Origin: Magnolia sinica
Taxonomy: Eukaryota > Streptophyta > Magnoliopsida > Magnoliales > Magnoliaceae
Assembly (NCBI RefSeq): GCF_029962835.1
Contig: NC_080575.1
Span: 55,775,493-55,839,492, forward strand
Reading direction: 5' to 3'
DNA: 64,000 bases
A program made the translations under genes and the position numbers. A model generated the notes under the pieces. The model was not told the DNA's origin, did no database searches, and saw only the letters and a program-made list of their open reading frames with translations. Shown piece by piece: positions 24,131-35,214 of this stretch (within the stretch, counting starts at the first letter, position 1; each line of letters opens with the position of its first letter).

Positions 24131-24526
24131 GAATTGCTTCTGACTTGTAGTTCTTATATCCCTCTGTATGAGGGTGGATCATCCAGATGATCTTTACTAT
24201 GTTATTGCTGAATCATAGTGCATTTCTTTTTGGATAATCATGCCCTTAAGGGCTTGTTGGTTTTTGGATAATGGTTTATTCTACCCAATCTTGGGTAGTA
24301 ATTTTGATAAATTTATGGTAATATCTTTTCTGCGCATGTTAGATATTCCTTTTATGATTATCCTTTCTATCTAACATATGGTTTGACTGATCATGATGAT
24401 ATATTTCATTATTTGGATAATGATCTTTATATTTGTATCATTAAATGTTTGTTCTCTTACCCTCTGAATTATCATCTCTCATATGTTATTAGAATACTTC
24501 TTGATAAATTCTTTGCCAATAACTGA
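24131..24526. other. Untranslated 3' region of the Sirevirus-like element
   Basis: T-rich sequence with no open frame of note, between the accessory ORF and the first polypurine tract. Confidence 0.5.
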
Positions 24527-24541
24527 CAAAAAGGGGGAGAA
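24527..24541 (+). other. First polypurine tract (Sirevirus-like)
   Basis: CAAAAAGGGGGAGAAG, about 240 bp before the LTR. A second tract lies at 24768-24779. Duplicate polypurine tracts ahead of the 3' LTR are a reported habit of Sireviruses. Confidence 0.6.
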
Positions 24542-24767
24542 GAAACCTACCCATGAAAACAATATTTATTTTTCTACAGAAATTGCTTTTTCCCTGTTGC
24601 AGGTTATTCTTAGAAGATACTTAAGGGGAGCAGCATGATTTTATATTACATGTCAAGTCTTGAATTATAAATTTTACTTTTGGATATGTAATTTTATTGT
24701 TTTGGTATGTCATTGGTATGGATCATGAAAAAGTCGTAGGTTAGGTTGTTTTTGTCACGTAATTGAC

Positions 24768-24779
24768 AAAGGGGGAGAT
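24768..24779 (+). other. Polypurine tract next to the copia 3' LTR
   Basis: AAAGGGGGAGAT directly precedes TGTTAATGCAC, the LTR start. This is the standard plus-strand primer arrangement of Ty1/copia SIRE-type elements. Confidence 0.8.
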
Positions 24780-25109
24780 TGTTAATGCACTTATTTTCAC
24801 TCACGTTTGTCAATTATGTGACTAGTTGTGTCTTATAGTCGGATGAGTTCTTGGCAAGTGAAGACTGATAACGCAACTGGATCAGAAGCATCAAAATCAC
24901 ATTGAAGATAAAGAACTGCTTCTATGATCTTGACCTTACAAATAGATGATCCCAACCCAAATAGGAATACCTACTTAGGTCATCTATTCAAAGTCAATCC
25001 TAAGTCCATATTTTATATCTTATAGTCTTGGCTTTTGCATATCCCAAGTTGTTAAATGATTAAAAGGATAAGCAGGAAAATCTGTCCACTTTCAGTAGGA
25101 AGAGTGTCA

Positions 25110-25352
25110 CTGAATGGCACCGTCAGTATCACCGAAGATACCTTTGGTGTTACCGAAGGGGCTCAAAAATGTCTAGCAACATCACGATGAAAATTCAGCA
25201 TTACCGACTTCCACTGAAGAACAAAGTTCAGTGTCACCGAAATGGACTTATTTTGATTAGCAACTTGAGGAATTAATTCGGTACTACCGAATGATATTTC
25301 GGTACCACCAAAGCAAGTTTGGTGATACCGAAGTTGGCTTCGGTAGCATCGT
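25110..25352. repeat. Cluster of TTCGGTNNNACCGAA inverted motifs in copia U3
   Basis: Several half-palindromes (ACCGAAG, TTCGGT) and one full TTCGGTACTACCGAA (25277-25291) occur within 240 bp upstream of the TATA box, with degenerate copies near 25298 and 25322. The position fits enhancer elements of the LTR promoter, though that role is inferred. Confidence 0.65.
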
Positions 25353-25388
25353 AAACTATCCGTTTTATATCCGTTGGAAGCTTTTATG

Positions 25389-25395
25389 TATAAAA
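25389..25395 (+). promoter_or_regulatory. TATA box of the copia LTR
   Basis: TATAAAA in the context TTATGTATAAAAGTGGC, about 610 bp into the LTR and just after the inverted motif cluster. It is the only good TATA box in this LTR. Confidence 0.6.
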
Positions 25396-25954
25396 GTGGC
25401 TTGTAGAAACTTGCAAAATGAGTGAAAATAGGCATCATAGAGTCTCTAGTGTATCCCAAGCTAATCCTACCCCATCTAGACTCTATCCATACACTTTTCA
25501 TGTTCTCTTCATTGTGATCCTTTACTTTTATGAGCATTCAAAACACCTATTTAATGAAGAACATGAGCTCATGCCTTCTCTAGAGTATAAAGACCAAACC
25601 AATAGAAAAATCCTTGGTTCTTTGATACTCTAGAGCGTTCATAGGTTGAATCCCTTAGAAATACACTCATTATACTAGATAGGAGATTCAACCAACTCCC
25701 ATAACACCTTATAGGTACATCTAACATAAAATCCTTGATTGGAAGCCGAGCCAATAGGTAAATCTAAGCTATGTGATCGAGGAAGCACTAGGAAGCTGAT
25801 TCAAGTACGAGAGCGCGAAGATCTAGCAACCTGAGATAAGCTACAAAAGGAAACTCAATTCGACAAGTAAGTGTCATTTTAAGAGTTTAAAAGTTTAGTC
25901 TCCTTCCTCATGTAGGATTGAGACTAAGAGTTTGCTATCCACAAACTTGATTAG

Positions 25955-26118
25955 GTTCCTAGTATGGGACCTTGGTCGGTGGGCCTAAAAGTAGGTGCCT
26001 CGTGTGGGACCTTGGCCGGTGGGCCTAAACATAGGTGCCTTGTGCGAGACCTTGGCCGGTGGGCCTAAACGGTAGGTGCCTAGTGTGGGATCTTGGCTAG
26101 TGGGCCTAAACTTGGGTT
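25955..26118 (+). repeat. Four ~40-bp tandem repeats in copia LTR
   Basis: Units start at 25955, 25995, 26035 and 26076 with the shared phrase GGACCTTGGCCGGTGGGCC and mutual differences of a few bases. A decayed fifth unit may follow to about 26150. They lie in R or U5, after the TATA box. Confidence 0.85.
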
Positions 26119-26605
26119 CTAAGTGTAGGACCATTGCTCTTGCGGAGAGCATAAATTGTGTCCTTAGTGTAGGACTGTAAAGGTTATTGGTGAACCTATT
26201 TTAAAACCATTGATAGTGAAATTCGGTGCACTCTGGGATTGAGTGTGGATGTCAGGAGTGGAGTAGGCACGTAGCCGAACAACAATAAATGCTTGTGTTT
26301 AGAATTGTCAATTGCACATTTGTTTAGTCATGCTTATATATGCTTGAATGTTTAAATCTATATGCATGATTGAATGAATGTTATTCATTGATAGAAAGCA
26401 CATTCCACACACAAACTCACAACACTAGGCTAGTTATTATATCTGCATATCTTTAATAGCCTTTGTGATTAGATCCTCTAATTGGCTTGGAAGCCTTTAG
26501 AGTTATATTGCCTTGCTTTAAAGTGAACACTTATTTAAGTTAGGCAATTATGATTTTTAAATAGGAAAATTATTTGAAAAGTCCTATTCACCCCCGTCTA
26601 GGACA

Positions 26606-27738
26606 TTGCCTCATATTCATTCTTCAGTATTAGTGGTGTAAAATGCAATTTCAAACCTTACAATGAGCTCACTAAATGGATGAACAATTTGGATATAACA
26701 CATACCTAATGGTGGGACCCACAGAACTTAGTGACGTCAACACACCAGCAGCAGTTAAGTGGTGTGTAGTACACTAGCCATTCTGTTATCCCTTTACTAT
26801 GTCCGTACATACGGACACATGATCTCCAAGGAGGCATCATGACTCATGACTGATGTGATCAAGGGCCCCAAAATATCCCACCATCTCAACAACTCAAAGA
26901 CATTATTGTGATCGCCTCTCTGTGCTCTTTCAAATGAGCTAAATGTTCACATGCTTCCATTAATTTAGGTCCACTAGTTTTTTCTTCATTATTTGAGATT
27001 TAATGGCTTGATTTATATGATTACATCATGATCTCGGCTAATCCAAGCAATATAGAATGATAGAGAAGATGAGATATAACATAAGTAATAAAATTTGAAA
27101 GATTTTATAACTCAAGAATGGCATAGAAGATAGGTCTCCTATTATAAACCGTACAAAACACGGATTTTAAAAATCCAATAAATACAAGCCAACATAAGTC
27201 ATCACCCAATCAATGTAAAAGAACATTTCAAACACGTTCATGCTCGATTTACATATTAAAAAAGCCCACATGTGCCTAAACTATCATGCTTTTGGCAATA
27301 TAGTTTAACTAAAACTAAAAAATCTCTTAATCCAAATGCCTAATTGAGTTAAAATTTTAAATGGTCATTCCTCAGTTGGTAGAACAATCTGTATGATCAA
27401 CATATTAAATAGATACACACATTAGTATGATAAAAATAGAAATAAGTGAAGAGCTGACGATGGGGTTGTGCCGATACCACTGATTGTTTTATTTATTTTA
27501 AAATGTAGCAAATTTTAAGATTTTGAAAACCAATTTTATTTTGATTATAGGATCTTCATTTAAATCTTCCTTTTTTTTTGAAAAAATTATAAAAATATTT
27601 TTAATTATACCAGATGTATACCACCACTGGTCATTGCCATTATCGATCTCCCAACATAGGGAGTCTTTCTCAGATATATCCTATATGAGGAGTGTTGGAA
27701 CACAAAAATCAATTGTGCACCCGCGCAATAAGGATGTG
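26606..27738. other. Unassigned AT-rich sequence with LTR-like debris
   Basis: About 26665-26725 resembles the segment near 4080-4130 of the Tekay-like LTR (AAATGGATG, then AACACATACCT and GGGACCCAC). The rest is AT-rich with no gene, repeat or boundary that I can support. Confidence 0.4.
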
Positions 27739-27780
27739 TTGTGTGATCACACAATAGGGTTGTGTTGTGTGATCACACAA
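27739..27780. repeat. Two 16-bp perfect palindromes TTGTGTGATCACACAA
   Basis: Identical perfect palindromes at 27739-27754 and 27765-27780, spaced 26 bp. Related but decayed copies occur near 28940-28965 and 29163-29205 (TTGTGTTGTGCGACC). They look like repeated U3 motifs of an old LTR. Confidence 0.8.
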
Positions 27781-29577
27781 TGAAGAAAGAAGACAGACAA
27801 CAAAACTATGTTGAAGTAGTTTAAGGAAGTGGGACGATATTGGGAGGTCAGTGGCGCGATCACATAATTTTTTAAGGTGAAATATTGTATATTTTCCCCT
27901 TATTATACCTTAGCTTTGTGAACATGAATGCACTTAATTGATCTAATTACACGTGTTTTCTTTTACGATGTGATTTTGAGAGCTAAGGAGAATGACTCTT
28001 AAAGTAAGAAATTAATGCTCAAAGAATTACCAAGATGAAGATTGGATCTATGGAGGTTAAGATTAAAGAATTCAAGAGATAAAGATCTACTGAAACCAAG
28101 TGAAGATTGAAGAAAATAAAAGTTGTAAAATGTAGAAAATCCAAAGTGCTGAAATGATTATTGATGCCATCAATGAAAGGTTCGATGACATTGAAGCCAT
28201 ATCAATCCCATTGTAAAAATCAGGAAATATTGATTTCCTTGGTGGACATATTTGGGACCCCTTCGATTCCATCGAAACCATTGAAGGAGTGATCGATGAC
28301 ATCAAAGCCAGATCAATTGTATCGTAAAAATTATGAATTTCTAGATTTGGTCACTGGACACATTGGAGCATTCTTTGATTCCATCGAGGCTCGGTTCGAT
28401 GCCATCGAAGCCAATTCAATGTCATCGAAGGATGTGCAATGGCATCCAAGAAATACGGAGATTCAAAAGACGGTTGCTGGACTGTTTCTCAATTCCAATA
28501 GAACTCTTTAATGGGACGTTGATGTCATTAAAGCTGCCATTGAAACTACCATCTAAGTTGCGATAGGTGTGTAAATTGAAGTCAATTTTAAAGTTGGTCT
28601 GATCCAAGCCTATATAAAGGGATGTTTTAGGAGTTTCTAAGCATGAATTAGGGTAGAAGGAGTAAAGAAAGGAGTTGTGGAGTTTCAAGGAATCCTCCCT
28701 CCTCTTCAATCCTTTAGTTCTAGTTAGTTTTTATGTTTTTCTATTTGAGTTTTAGTTTAATCATGTATATGGTTGGCGAATCTCTTAGCTAGAAGTAAGA
28801 GGTGAAGCTTGTAGTTCTTATTATTTTTTTACTTTGATTCAACTTATTTGCTTTATATATTGAACAATTCATTGCTTTTTAGTTTGAATGAAGAATAATC
28901 TGAATCCCATGCAACCAAGAAGTGTTCTACACTTACACAACTAAGAAATGTTGTGCACCTACGCAATCGAGTTATGTTATGTGAATTGGGGCCTCACACG
29001 TACAGATGCCTATAAATAGTCCCTCACCCTTCTCATTTCGACACTTAGTAATATCTCAGAGCATTGAGAGTAAAAGGCTTGCAAAATTCAGGTATCATGA
29101 GGTTCGTGACATAGGGAGGAGGAAGAGGAAGATGAAGTAGCACCAAGGATCAAGTCTATTATGCGACCGCACAACAGAGTTGTGTTGTGCGACCATGCAA
29201 TAAAGACTCCACGTAATCAAAGTTTTGTACATCTTATTCGGCTTTGTCCCCTTGTTATATTTATGGATCACCAATTCAGGTCTTTTTGCACGTGTATTGG
29301 TGTGAAGTAAGGGTTTCAAACCCGCATAACTCTTCTGTCATTGCGATAAATACTTTGTGAGCCGAAATGCTACCGAAATTGCTAGTGGGCTATTTTTAAT
29401 CACCATTTAAAATTATCACAATCAACTGTACTATGTTTTAGAATCAAGGGTAATGTGAGGAATGTAATAAGAATCCAGATTAATGAAATGATTGGTGATG
29501 AGCATTCTTTTATCTAAGAATCATTATTATTTTAGAATATAGATATTCAAATCTTCGAAACACGTTTCTAATCAAAA
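27781..29577. repeat. Old LTR-like region with TTCGATG/CATCGAA motifs
   Basis: From about 28160 to 28450 the motif TTCGATGNCATCGAAGCCA recurs at least five times in varied form. A TATA box follows at 28611. The order of repeated U3 motifs, TATA box and TTAGGGT-type leader is LTR-like, and a candidate primer-binding site at 29582 would close it. Start and end are not clear, and more than one LTR may be merged here. No coding frame is convincing. Confidence 0.4.
28611..28620 (+). promoter_or_regulatory. Candidate LTR TATA box
   Basis: TATATAAAGG about 100-450 bp after the TTCGATG motif cluster, the spacing expected for a retroelement promoter. No transcript evidence is available. Confidence 0.45.
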
Positions 29578-29581
29578 CAAA

Positions 29582-29600
29582 ATGGTGACTCTATTGGGGA
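29582..29600 (+). other. Candidate Tat/Ogre-type primer-binding site
   Basis: AATGGTGACTCTATTGGGGA resembles the TGGCGACTCCGCTGGGGA-type site of Tat/Ogre Ty3/gypsy elements (tRNA-Arg type), with about three mismatches. It follows an LTR-like region. If real, the interior starts here and runs right. Confidence 0.4.
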
Positions 29601-30770
29601 TCAAACACAAAATCTCTTGTTGGGATATCTATATTTAATGATAATAATGAAATGATTAAAAAATACTTGTCATCAAAAGTCACCAAAATGGCAACTCTCG
29701 ACAAGAATATTTCCCCCATCATCTATAAAACAAAGTGTAGTTTGCTTCGATCTGCATAATTAATGATGACCTGTTTTGGAATTTAGGTACTAAATTCTCA
29801 TAAAATCATAATGGATTCTCTCCCAGCTAATGTAATCATTTACTTCACACCCAACGAGTTCACCGTAGGCTATGTCGACAACATTAACACGTCACCTAGA
29901 GAAGTATCAAGAAAAGTCAAACCTACCATGACTTGGAATAGACAACCATGAACACTGGCATGGGTGATCTCTACCTCACCTACAACACAAAAAGATGATT
30001 GAAGATGGATAGTAGTGACGTCCTGGAGAAGGAAGAATCAATCCCCTCCAGAGAGAAGCCTGACACCATTGCAAAGAGTGAAAGGGTTAATCACGTGTAA
30101 TATTGCGAAACACAATCTTGCACTAGCTCCGCCCCTGCTCTATCATGGAGAGACCAAAATAGATCTCTTCAGGTCGTAATATTTCCCCACCTTACCTGTT
30201 GCGACCTCACCGGGATTCCGAAAAGAAAAGGGAAAAGCTATCCTGATAGGAAAACTTTCCTCCTCAAGGTCTGCTATGAAGGCTCCGTCATAAACTTTTG
30301 TTCTAAACATGTTCTATATAGAACTAATAAATTTTCCAAAACTATGGGAGAATAATTACGAGTCACACAACGGTTCATTTTCCCTAATGTCTCCTATGAC
30401 AACCTATTCCCCCTTTCCCTTAGTATCAGAATGATCAAGAAGTGGGGAGGCGATAGTCTTCATGCCAGGGACTAGCCAAACCTAGCCACTATCCATGGAC
30501 GAGCACTTACCTGAGATGGCATGTATGCATACTTTATTAATGGAGGAGTGTAAACACCTTAGAGAGATGTTAGTGACATTAACTCGCAACATGGCTCAAG
30601 CTACTGCCCCTCCAATCATGCATGCCTCATAAGTCAGTACTCGCCACTTACACAATAATGCAAGATGAAATCCAACAAGTAGTTACCAAAGCTGTTCATC
30701 TGGAAAGAGAAAGAGAGGATAGAGGAAGATTTTGGTTTCAAATACTGTATTTAAAAGGATGATCTATAGA
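29601..30770. other. Unassigned sequence, possibly decayed retroelement interior
   Basis: It follows the candidate primer-binding site. Around 30545-30620 a broken plus-strand frame reads LREMLVTLTRNMAQATAPP, loosely like gag N-terminal regions. No domain can be named and no other structure is visible. Confidence 0.3.
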
Positions 30771-31060
30771 TGTCCTAGAGGGGGCGTGAATAGGACAATA
30801 AAAATATTTTGATATAATGCGGAATAATAAAAGAAATATTCTCAATTACTAAGAGTATTTGGGGGATCCCATTCTTTTGCAACATTGCTTGTGTGCACAT
30901 GTGTCCCAACTCACACCTTTGATAAACCATATACTGCACCCTAGTACACCTAGAAAACTCAACAAAGTGATTTGTTCTGGATGACCTCGAGACCTTTATC
31001 ATGTGGACCGCGTCATCATTAAGGTCACAATGGTGAAAACCATGTGTCAATCCGACGCTC
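30771..31060 (-). repeat. Inverted 3' end of a copia LTR
   Basis: It begins on the plus strand with TGTCCTAGAGGGGGCGTGAA, the inverse of the ATTCACNCCCC-TCTAGGACA end of the LTR at 24780-26605. The right limit is uncertain. Probably a fragment of a Sirevirus-like LTR. Confidence 0.5.
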
Positions 31061-33847
31061 CATTAGTGAGATATGACCCATCGAATGTATGGCCCAAATT
31101 ATGTATCCAGTAACACAAGCAACCTTTATTATGCTAGGCCCATTGGACTTGAGCCCATGTGGGCATAAAGCCCACTTTTAGAACATGGAAATTACCAACA
31201 AATAGGACAATTGCTATATGACAAAATAAGAACCTAGCACATATAAGACAAGCACTATAAGACAAAATTGGATTCTATCCCAAAACTCATCATTAGCTCT
31301 CTCCCCATGCTTTAGAAACTAATCATGGCTCATGTCCACCTCATCCTATACATGCATCCAATGCATGTCTTGATTTTTGCCACATAACTTCAAACAACCA
31401 ATTGCAACACTCCACTTCGTCATCCACCATGCATCACCTACAACCCATAACCCTTATCCATCCATTAGCCAATACATGTCTAGATTTTTTCTACCTTAGT
31501 CAATACATGCTTAGCACCATCCACCTCATCCATCCACTACTCATACCATACATCACATTCCACCTCATTTTTAACACTAATGAGTACCATGAACTTGCCA
31601 CATCATTTTGCCACCTCAACCCCCAATTCCCTAAATAAGAGTAAGAGCTCTCTTGCACTATTCTTTTCCTATACTTAGAAAAATTCTGAGATTTTAAGAG
31701 AGAGTGAGAGAGAGTAGGGCCAAGGTGTGGTCCACCATTGATCAAGAGGGAGTGGACCACACATCATCATCTAACCATCCATCCATTAAAGTGAGTCTAC
31801 ACCCCTCCTTCCATCTTCCTCATCCTCCTCTTTCTTTCCCTTTTTATTTTCTTGATATGTGTGAGCCCCACTGGTGTGGAGTTCTTGTGTGCATGTATTT
31901 ATATCTATGGTGGTCAACAAAGTAGCCCATGTCAGTATGGTCCACCATGATGAACATCATATCTACACCCTTCATTTGTAATCTTGTTTTTGTTTTTGGA
32001 TAGCAAGTTCTAAAAATCATATATAATCAACCATGCTAATATCAGAGTTACAACTTGGAGATATTATGAATTATAATATGAACTAACTCTAGACCAAATT
32101 TTGTAGCCATCCAACTGTCCAATCATCTGTAACATCAAGTTTACTTGGCTACTGTCCAGTAGCACATGTAGGATTCTGATTTGCCTAAATGGACCCATTT
32201 TTAACTCTTTTAATGAATGTATTAAAAATATATATTCCATTGAATTCATAAAAAATCGAACCATCTTTCCGACGGTATATAATAAGCCTCAATCGGAGTT
32301 TGGACGGCTGAGATCTTGGCCTTATACGAAAGATGTATTTGGGAGCTTATTATGACCATTCTTGTTTAGGACATATCCGTGATTCCAATGGTCAGATGCA
32401 TTTGATATTTCCTCTTAACTTACATGAGATAGTTAATAATCATATGTATGGTCCCTATGGTCAAATTCTTTTATGATAAATTTAGAAAATTCTGGACCGA
32501 TAGATACTTCTGTAAGGAGAAATCTTAAATTTTTGTGTGGTCCAGATGGATCCAAGGCTCTGTATGGTTGAAAACCTATAAACGGCCTGAATGACTTGTT
32601 CCCAAACCATCCATTGGATCAGATCTTTTAACAGAGAATCTAACCATAGAGATTTCATCAACATATATTTCATATGTTACTTGATGAATACGTTGGATCT
32701 ATGTTATACATAACAATTATCCTCTCATTGACCCACTTGGGTGTAGAATCACTTGTGATTTATACATTTTATTAGTTCATCTAATCTAGGAACCCATGTA
32801 TATTTTTGTGTGTCTCTCATCTATGGTTTGCTAGTATGTGGGCTCCACTTGCCATTGGATCTATTTCATTCTCTTTACACTTTCTGTTTGCTGAAAATTT
32901 TCTAAGTACTTAACTGTATTACATGTAGGCCTCTTTGATACCTTGTAGTGGGCCCCACACTTTGTAGTTAAGGGTCCCACTTTGGGAAATGTTTAACCTT
33001 ATATAAGTTAGCTGAGATGTCCCACTTTTTTGTCAGGAATGATCCCTAAGAGTTTGGAAATTGGGCCCTGAGTTGTGACAGACCCCATTTCTGAAAACTA
33101 TCTGATTATTTGTGTTTTGTACTAACTTTGGGCCTCTATAGTGGACCACACGCTAGGGGTTTGAATAGGCTACCACTTGGAACCTCTAACCTACACTAAT
33201 GAATAGATAAATAATATTTTAATTGGGCCAAATCAGACCCCACATGATCAATGAGTGGATTCCAAATTGTGGTCAAGCATGGTTGTGCAAAAAATAAAAG
33301 TGCTTATGTTTGGCCCTATACAAAATATTACGTGTGCATAACCAGTTGGTCCCAACTTATAATTTTCAAAGTGCATATATAGTACAACCAAGGGCACCTG
33401 ACGGCACATTGAAATGTGGTCCCTTGTGATCATGGGATATACTTAAAATTGGGCCAAAACTAATTCTGCATTATATTTCCTACACATTTTCTCCAAGTAC
33501 CCATGTTTGGGCTATCACTGTAAATTGTATTCACCCAACTAATGAGGCCTGCTTTATAATTTGTAAAGCCCATACTTAGAGCTATCAGGTGATTATTCTC
33601 TTTCACCACATGTAGGCCCCACGTGGTCATGAATCTGACTCTAAAATGGCCTAGAACCAACATTGCACAAAAATCTATTTGATGTAAAATTTATGTAAGG
33701 CCACGTTAATGGGGTCCACCACCTTCCCAAAGCATTTCATGTAGTATATAAACTCTGAAAAATAACTCTCAGGTGTTGTTGGGCTCAAAACCTTAAGTGG
33801 GTCATCTAGTATGGGCTATCTTATATGGGCCTTACCTTTCATGTGAT
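31061..33847 (+). repeat. LTR-like sequence of a divergent Tekay-like subfamily
   Basis: Composition and layout follow the plus-strand LTR at 18609-22573: pyrimidine-rich stretches and then a GAGAGA tract near 31700, GTGGTCCACCAT phrases, CTTTCTTTCCC near 31835, and scattered GGGCC-containing units to 33840. I see no defined ends and no coding frame. The right limit is set by the CACTA-type terminus at 33848. Confidence 0.4.
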
Positions 33848-34975
33848 GAGGCACTATAAGAAAGAGGGTTTTTACCGACGAAACTTTTAGCGACGAAATT
33901 TTTTCTTGTCGCTAAAAGTGACCTTTAGCAATGAAAAAAAAAATCATCGCTAAAACTACAAAAATAGGGTTTTTACCGATGAAACTTTTAGCGACACTTT
34001 TTTCATCATTAAAAGTTTACTTTTAGCGACGAAATTTTTTTTGTCGCTTAAGGTTCTTTTGGTGACGAAACTTTTCGTCACTAAAGGGTGTTTTGAATTT
34101 TTGAAAAAAATAAAAAGTCAAGAAGTTTCTTTTTAGTGACGAAATTAATTTCATAGCTAAATGTGGCTTTAGGCGATGAAAAGTTTCGTTGCTAAAGGGT
34201 GTCTTGAATTTTTGAAAAAAGTAAAAAGTCGAGAAGTTTCCTTTTAGTGACGAAATTAAATTTGTAGCTAAAGGTGTCTTTTAGCGATGAAAAGGTTCGT
34301 CGCTAAAGGGTATTTTAAATTTTTGAAAAAAATAAACAGTAGAGAAGTTTTCTTTTAGCGACGAAATTAATTTCATAGCTAAAGGAGGCTTTTAGCGACG
34401 AAAATATTCGTCGTTAAAGGGGGTTTTGAATTTTTGGTAAAAATAAAAAGTCGAGAAGTTTCCTTTTATTGACAAAATTAGTTTCGTAGCTACAAGTGGC
34501 TTTTAGTGAGGACAATTTCCATCACTAAAGGGTGTTTTTGAATTTTTGAAAAAAATAAAAAGTCGAGAAGTTTCCTTTTAGCGACGAAATTTTTCATCGC
34601 TAAAGGGTGGCTTTTAGCGACGAAAATTTTCGTCACTAAAGGGTGTTTTGAATTTAAAAAAAATAAAAATTTAATAAGCTTCCTTTTAGCAACAAAATAA
34701 ATTTCGTAGCTAAAGGCGGCGTTGAGCAATGAAAATTGTCGTTGCTAAAGGGTGTTTTGAATTTTTAAAAACCAAAAAAACTCGAAACATTTCCTTTTGT
34801 CGACGATATAGTTCGTCACTAAAAATAATTACAAATCTTTTGGCAACGAACAATTTCGTTGCTAAAAAATACCTCAAAAAGTTTTATCGACGAAAATTTT
34901 CGTAGGTAAAAATATTTACAAAACTTTTACCTACGAAAAGTTTCGTAGCTAAAAGTCTCTTTTTAAAAAAAAAAA
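33848..34975 (+). mobile_element. CACTA-type DNA transposon terminus
   Basis: It starts CACTATAAGAAAGAGGG, close to the CACTACAAGAAAAA consensus of plant CACTA (En/Spm) inverted termini. Dense subterminal repeats of TTTTAGCGACGAAA and its inverse TTTCGTCGCTAAA follow, as expected for transposase-binding regions. No opposite terminus was found in the window and no transposase gene. The minisatellite and both retroelements to the right may lie inside this element or beside it. Confidence 0.7.
34080..34800. repeat. Seven ~110-bp subterminal tandem repeats
   Basis: The phrase TTTTGAATTTTTGAAAAAAAT recurs at about 34088, 34198, 34309, 34418, 34530, 34640 and 34749 (period 109-112 bp). Each unit also carries TTTTAGCGACGAAATTAATTT and TTCGTCGCTAAAGGG, which can pair with each other as a hairpin. 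Repeat units are diverged by a few percent. Confidence 0.85.
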
Positions 34976-35214
34976 AAAATTCCAGCACAAAATTCCACAC
35001 AAAATTCATGATATACACCTATTACAATATATTTTATCATATTCATCCTGATATACACCAGTTATATAATATATTTCATCATAGTCACATTCACATTCAC
35101 ATCCATCTAAACCCAAATTAGTAAATCCATCCAAACATAAACTACATTCAACCAAACATAAACTACATCCATCCAAACAGAAACAATCTTATCCACATCA
35201 CATTTATCCACACA
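34976..35214. other. A-rich spacer
   Basis: A-rich sequence with small repeats (ATATACACC twice; CCATCCAAACATAAACTAC-type units) linking the subterminal repeats to the minisatellite. No gene. Confidence 0.5.

Larger units (their letters stand above)
24780..26605 (+). repeat. 3' LTR of a Sirevirus-like Ty1/copia element
   Basis: The LTR starts TGTTAATGCAC after the polypurine tract. The end is placed at CTAGGACA because CCTATTCACCCCCGTCTAGGACA is typical of copia LTR ends and an inverted partial copy starts at the same point (30771). U3 contains inverted TTCGGT/ACCGAA motifs (25119-25352), a TATA box (25389-25395) and four ~40-bp repeats (25955-26118). The right boundary could be some tens of bases further on. 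Flanking sequence from about 26665 resembles the inner part of the minus-strand Tekay LTRs. Confidence 0.7.

Noticed and set aside
25955..26118. CRISPR-like array
   Set aside because: Units are adjacent and differ by several bases, with no unique spacers. It is an ordinary tandem repeat within an LTR.
27739..27780. CRISPR-like array
   Set aside because: Only two palindromes with a 10-bp spacer in a plant repeat context. There is no array and no cas gene.
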